DNA from: DATLMR01 sp035634255 | GTDB taxonomy: Bacteria; Acidobacteriota; Blastocatellia; UBA7656 | DNA length: 24,573 nt | NCBI GenBank assembly: GCA_035634255.1 | Contig: DASQDI010000081.1 | Coordinates: 1-24,573 of the forward strand | Direction of reading: 5' to 3' | Shown: piece after piece, positions 23,590-24,573 of the stretch | Numbering within the stretch: the stretch's first letter is position 1 | How the letters are laid out: each line of letters begins with the position of its first letter | Program-made: the position numbers and the translations under genes | The notes under the pieces: generated by a model | Databases searched by the model: none | Told to the model about the DNA's origin: nothing | Seen by the model: only the letters and a program-made list of their open reading frames with translations

Positions 23590-24573
23590 TCAGGTCGTCA
23601 ATCGCCCGGTCCAGCCGCTGTGGATGCGGCTCGCCAGCTTGAACACCGCCTCTTTGAACACCCGCCCGCGCTGCTCGTAGTTGTCGAACATGTCGAAACT
23701 CGCGCAGGCGGGCGCGAGCAGAACGGTGTCTCCTGCAACCGCCGCTTCGAAGGATTTCAGCACGGCATCCTCCATCGAGCCGGCTCGGGTCATGGGGGAT
23801 GACCCTTCGAGGTGCGCGGCGATCTTATCGCTCGCGGCCCCGATCAACACGACCTGCTTGACCCGCTCCCGGACGAGCGGGGCGAGCATCCTGTAGTCGC
23901 TGCCCTTGTCTTTCCCTCCGAGTATCACGACCACGTTGCGGTCGAAGGCTTCGAGCGCCTTGACCGTCGAATCGACGTTGGTCGCCTTCGAGTCGTTGTA
24001 GAACCTGACCCCTTCGATCTCCGTGACGAACTCGATGCGGTGCTCGACGCCTTTGAACCGCCTGATGCACGCGCGGAGGGCTTCGAGCCCGCCCTCGCGC
24101 GTCGACATCGCGCAGAAGGTAGCCGCGAGCGAGGCCATCACGTTCTCGACGTTATGCATGCCGCGCAGAGTTATCTCGTCGGTCGGGATCACCTCGACCT
24201 CGCCCCCGCCGTCGGAGACCATAGAGGTGTATACCCGCCCGTCGCGCACGTAGATGTCGGCCCGCCCACCAGACCGCAGGTCGCGCCCGCGGGAGCTGAA
24301 GTAAACCTTGCGCGCCCGCGTGCCGAGCAGGTCGGAGAGGCTATCGGTCACCGGGTCCTGCCCGTTGAGCACGGCCCAGTCGGATTCCGACTGGCTCATG
24401 AATATCCTCTGTTTGGCGCGGGCGTAATTTTCGAGGGAGCCGTGCCGGTCCAGGTGGTCGGGCGTGATGTTGGTTATGACCGCCACGTTCGCGCGCAGGC
24501 TCTCGACCGTCTCAAGCTGGAAGCTGGAAAGCTCGGCCACGGTCCATGTCTCGTCCGAAGACAGCTCGGCGAT
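23590..24573 (-). CDS. murD: UDP-MurNAc-L-Ala-D-Glu ligase MurD, 5' end outside window
   Basis: This is the C-terminal 327 residues of a ligase that adds D-glutamate to UDP-MurNAc-L-Ala. The frame is open to the window edge, with I-A-E-L-S-S-D-E-T-W before the VAELSSFQLE motif, so the first third, including the ATP loop, lies beyond position 24573. Visible motifs are NITPDHLDRHGS, the central-domain GMHNVENVMAS, the C-terminal-domain RFKGVEHRIE, DSKATNVDST and GGKDKGSDY, and PACASFDMFDNYEQRG, typical of MurD. It is the first visible gene of the minus-strand cluster, 63 bases before ftsW. Confidence 0.96.
   Translation of the reverse strand: MAELSSDETWTVAELSSFQLETVESLRANVAVITNITPDHLDRHGSLENYARAKQRIFMSQSESDWAVLNGQDPVTDSLSDLLGTRARKVYFSSRGRDLRSGGRADIYVRDGRVYTSMVSDGGGEVEVIPTDEITLRGMHNVENVMASLAATFCAMSTREGGLEALRACIRRFKGVEHRIEFVTEIEGVRFYNDSKATNVDSTVKALEAFDRNVVVILGGKDKGSDYRMLAPLVRERVKQVVLIGAASDKIAAHLEGSSPMTRAGSMEDAVLKSFEAAVAGDTVLLAPACASFDMFDNYEQRGRVFKEAVFKLASRIHSGWTGRLTT

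Noticed and set aside
22357..23802. A 481-codon plus-strand frame opposite ftsW
   Set aside because: Shadow of the ftsW/murD frames; the product is highly charged with no motif.

Overview
The window is one contiguous piece of a GC-rich bacterial chromosome. Its right third (about 15.9-24.6 kb) is a division and cell-wall (dcw) cluster read entirely on the minus strand: murD (cut by the window edge), ftsW, murG, murC, ftsQ, ftsA, ftsZ. This is core chromosome. The secreted beta-helix/HYR protein, the cytochrome c fused to a PHM-like copper domain, the lipocalin-like secreted protein and the dcw order together suggest Acidobacteriota, perhaps Blastocatellia. That placement is inferred from gene content and was not tested by any search.

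Layout. 0.3-7.7 kb (plus strand): a 1005-residue secreted beta-helix/HYR protein; a secreted alpha/beta hydrolase; a small Cys-rich zinc-ribbon-like protein; a two-helix membrane protein of the low-affinity iron permease family; an isochorismatase-like cysteine hydrolase; a secreted VanX-type D-Ala-D-Ala dipeptidase; and a DinB-like protein. 7.7-10.7 kb (minus strand): a structured non-coding stretch with an integron attC-like half site, a small A+T-richer secreted lipocalin-like protein, a divergent SGNH-hydrolase-like protein and a cytochrome c/copper monooxygenase-like protein. 10.8-12.0 kb (plus): a JAMM metallopeptidase gene overlapping a MoaD-MoaE fusion gene. 12.2-13.7 kb (plus): an ECF sigma factor followed by an anti-sigma factor with two zinc-binding motifs. 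13.8-15.5 kb (minus): a family-39 glycosyltransferase. 15.9-24.6 kb (minus): the dcw genes.

How the genes work together. MurD, MurC and MurG make and glycosylate the lipid-linked peptidoglycan precursor. FtsW polymerises it at the septum, and FtsQ, FtsA and FtsZ build the divisome. murB and ddl, often found between murC and ftsQ, are absent from this stretch. The MoaD-MoaE fusion supplies both subunits of molybdopterin synthase, but its MoaD Gly-Gly end is internal. The overlapping JAMM protease gene is the obvious candidate to release it, and I consider this the best lead in the window. The second lead is the attC-like structure behind the A+T-richer secreted gene, which suggests that gene arrived as an integron cassette or similar unit.

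Several minus-10 elements in the accessory part share the form TGGTANAA (extended minus 10). Several genes, including ftsQ, murG and the dipeptidase, appear to start with TTG behind a good ribosome binding site. No tRNA, rRNA, CRISPR array, transposase or insertion sequence was seen.
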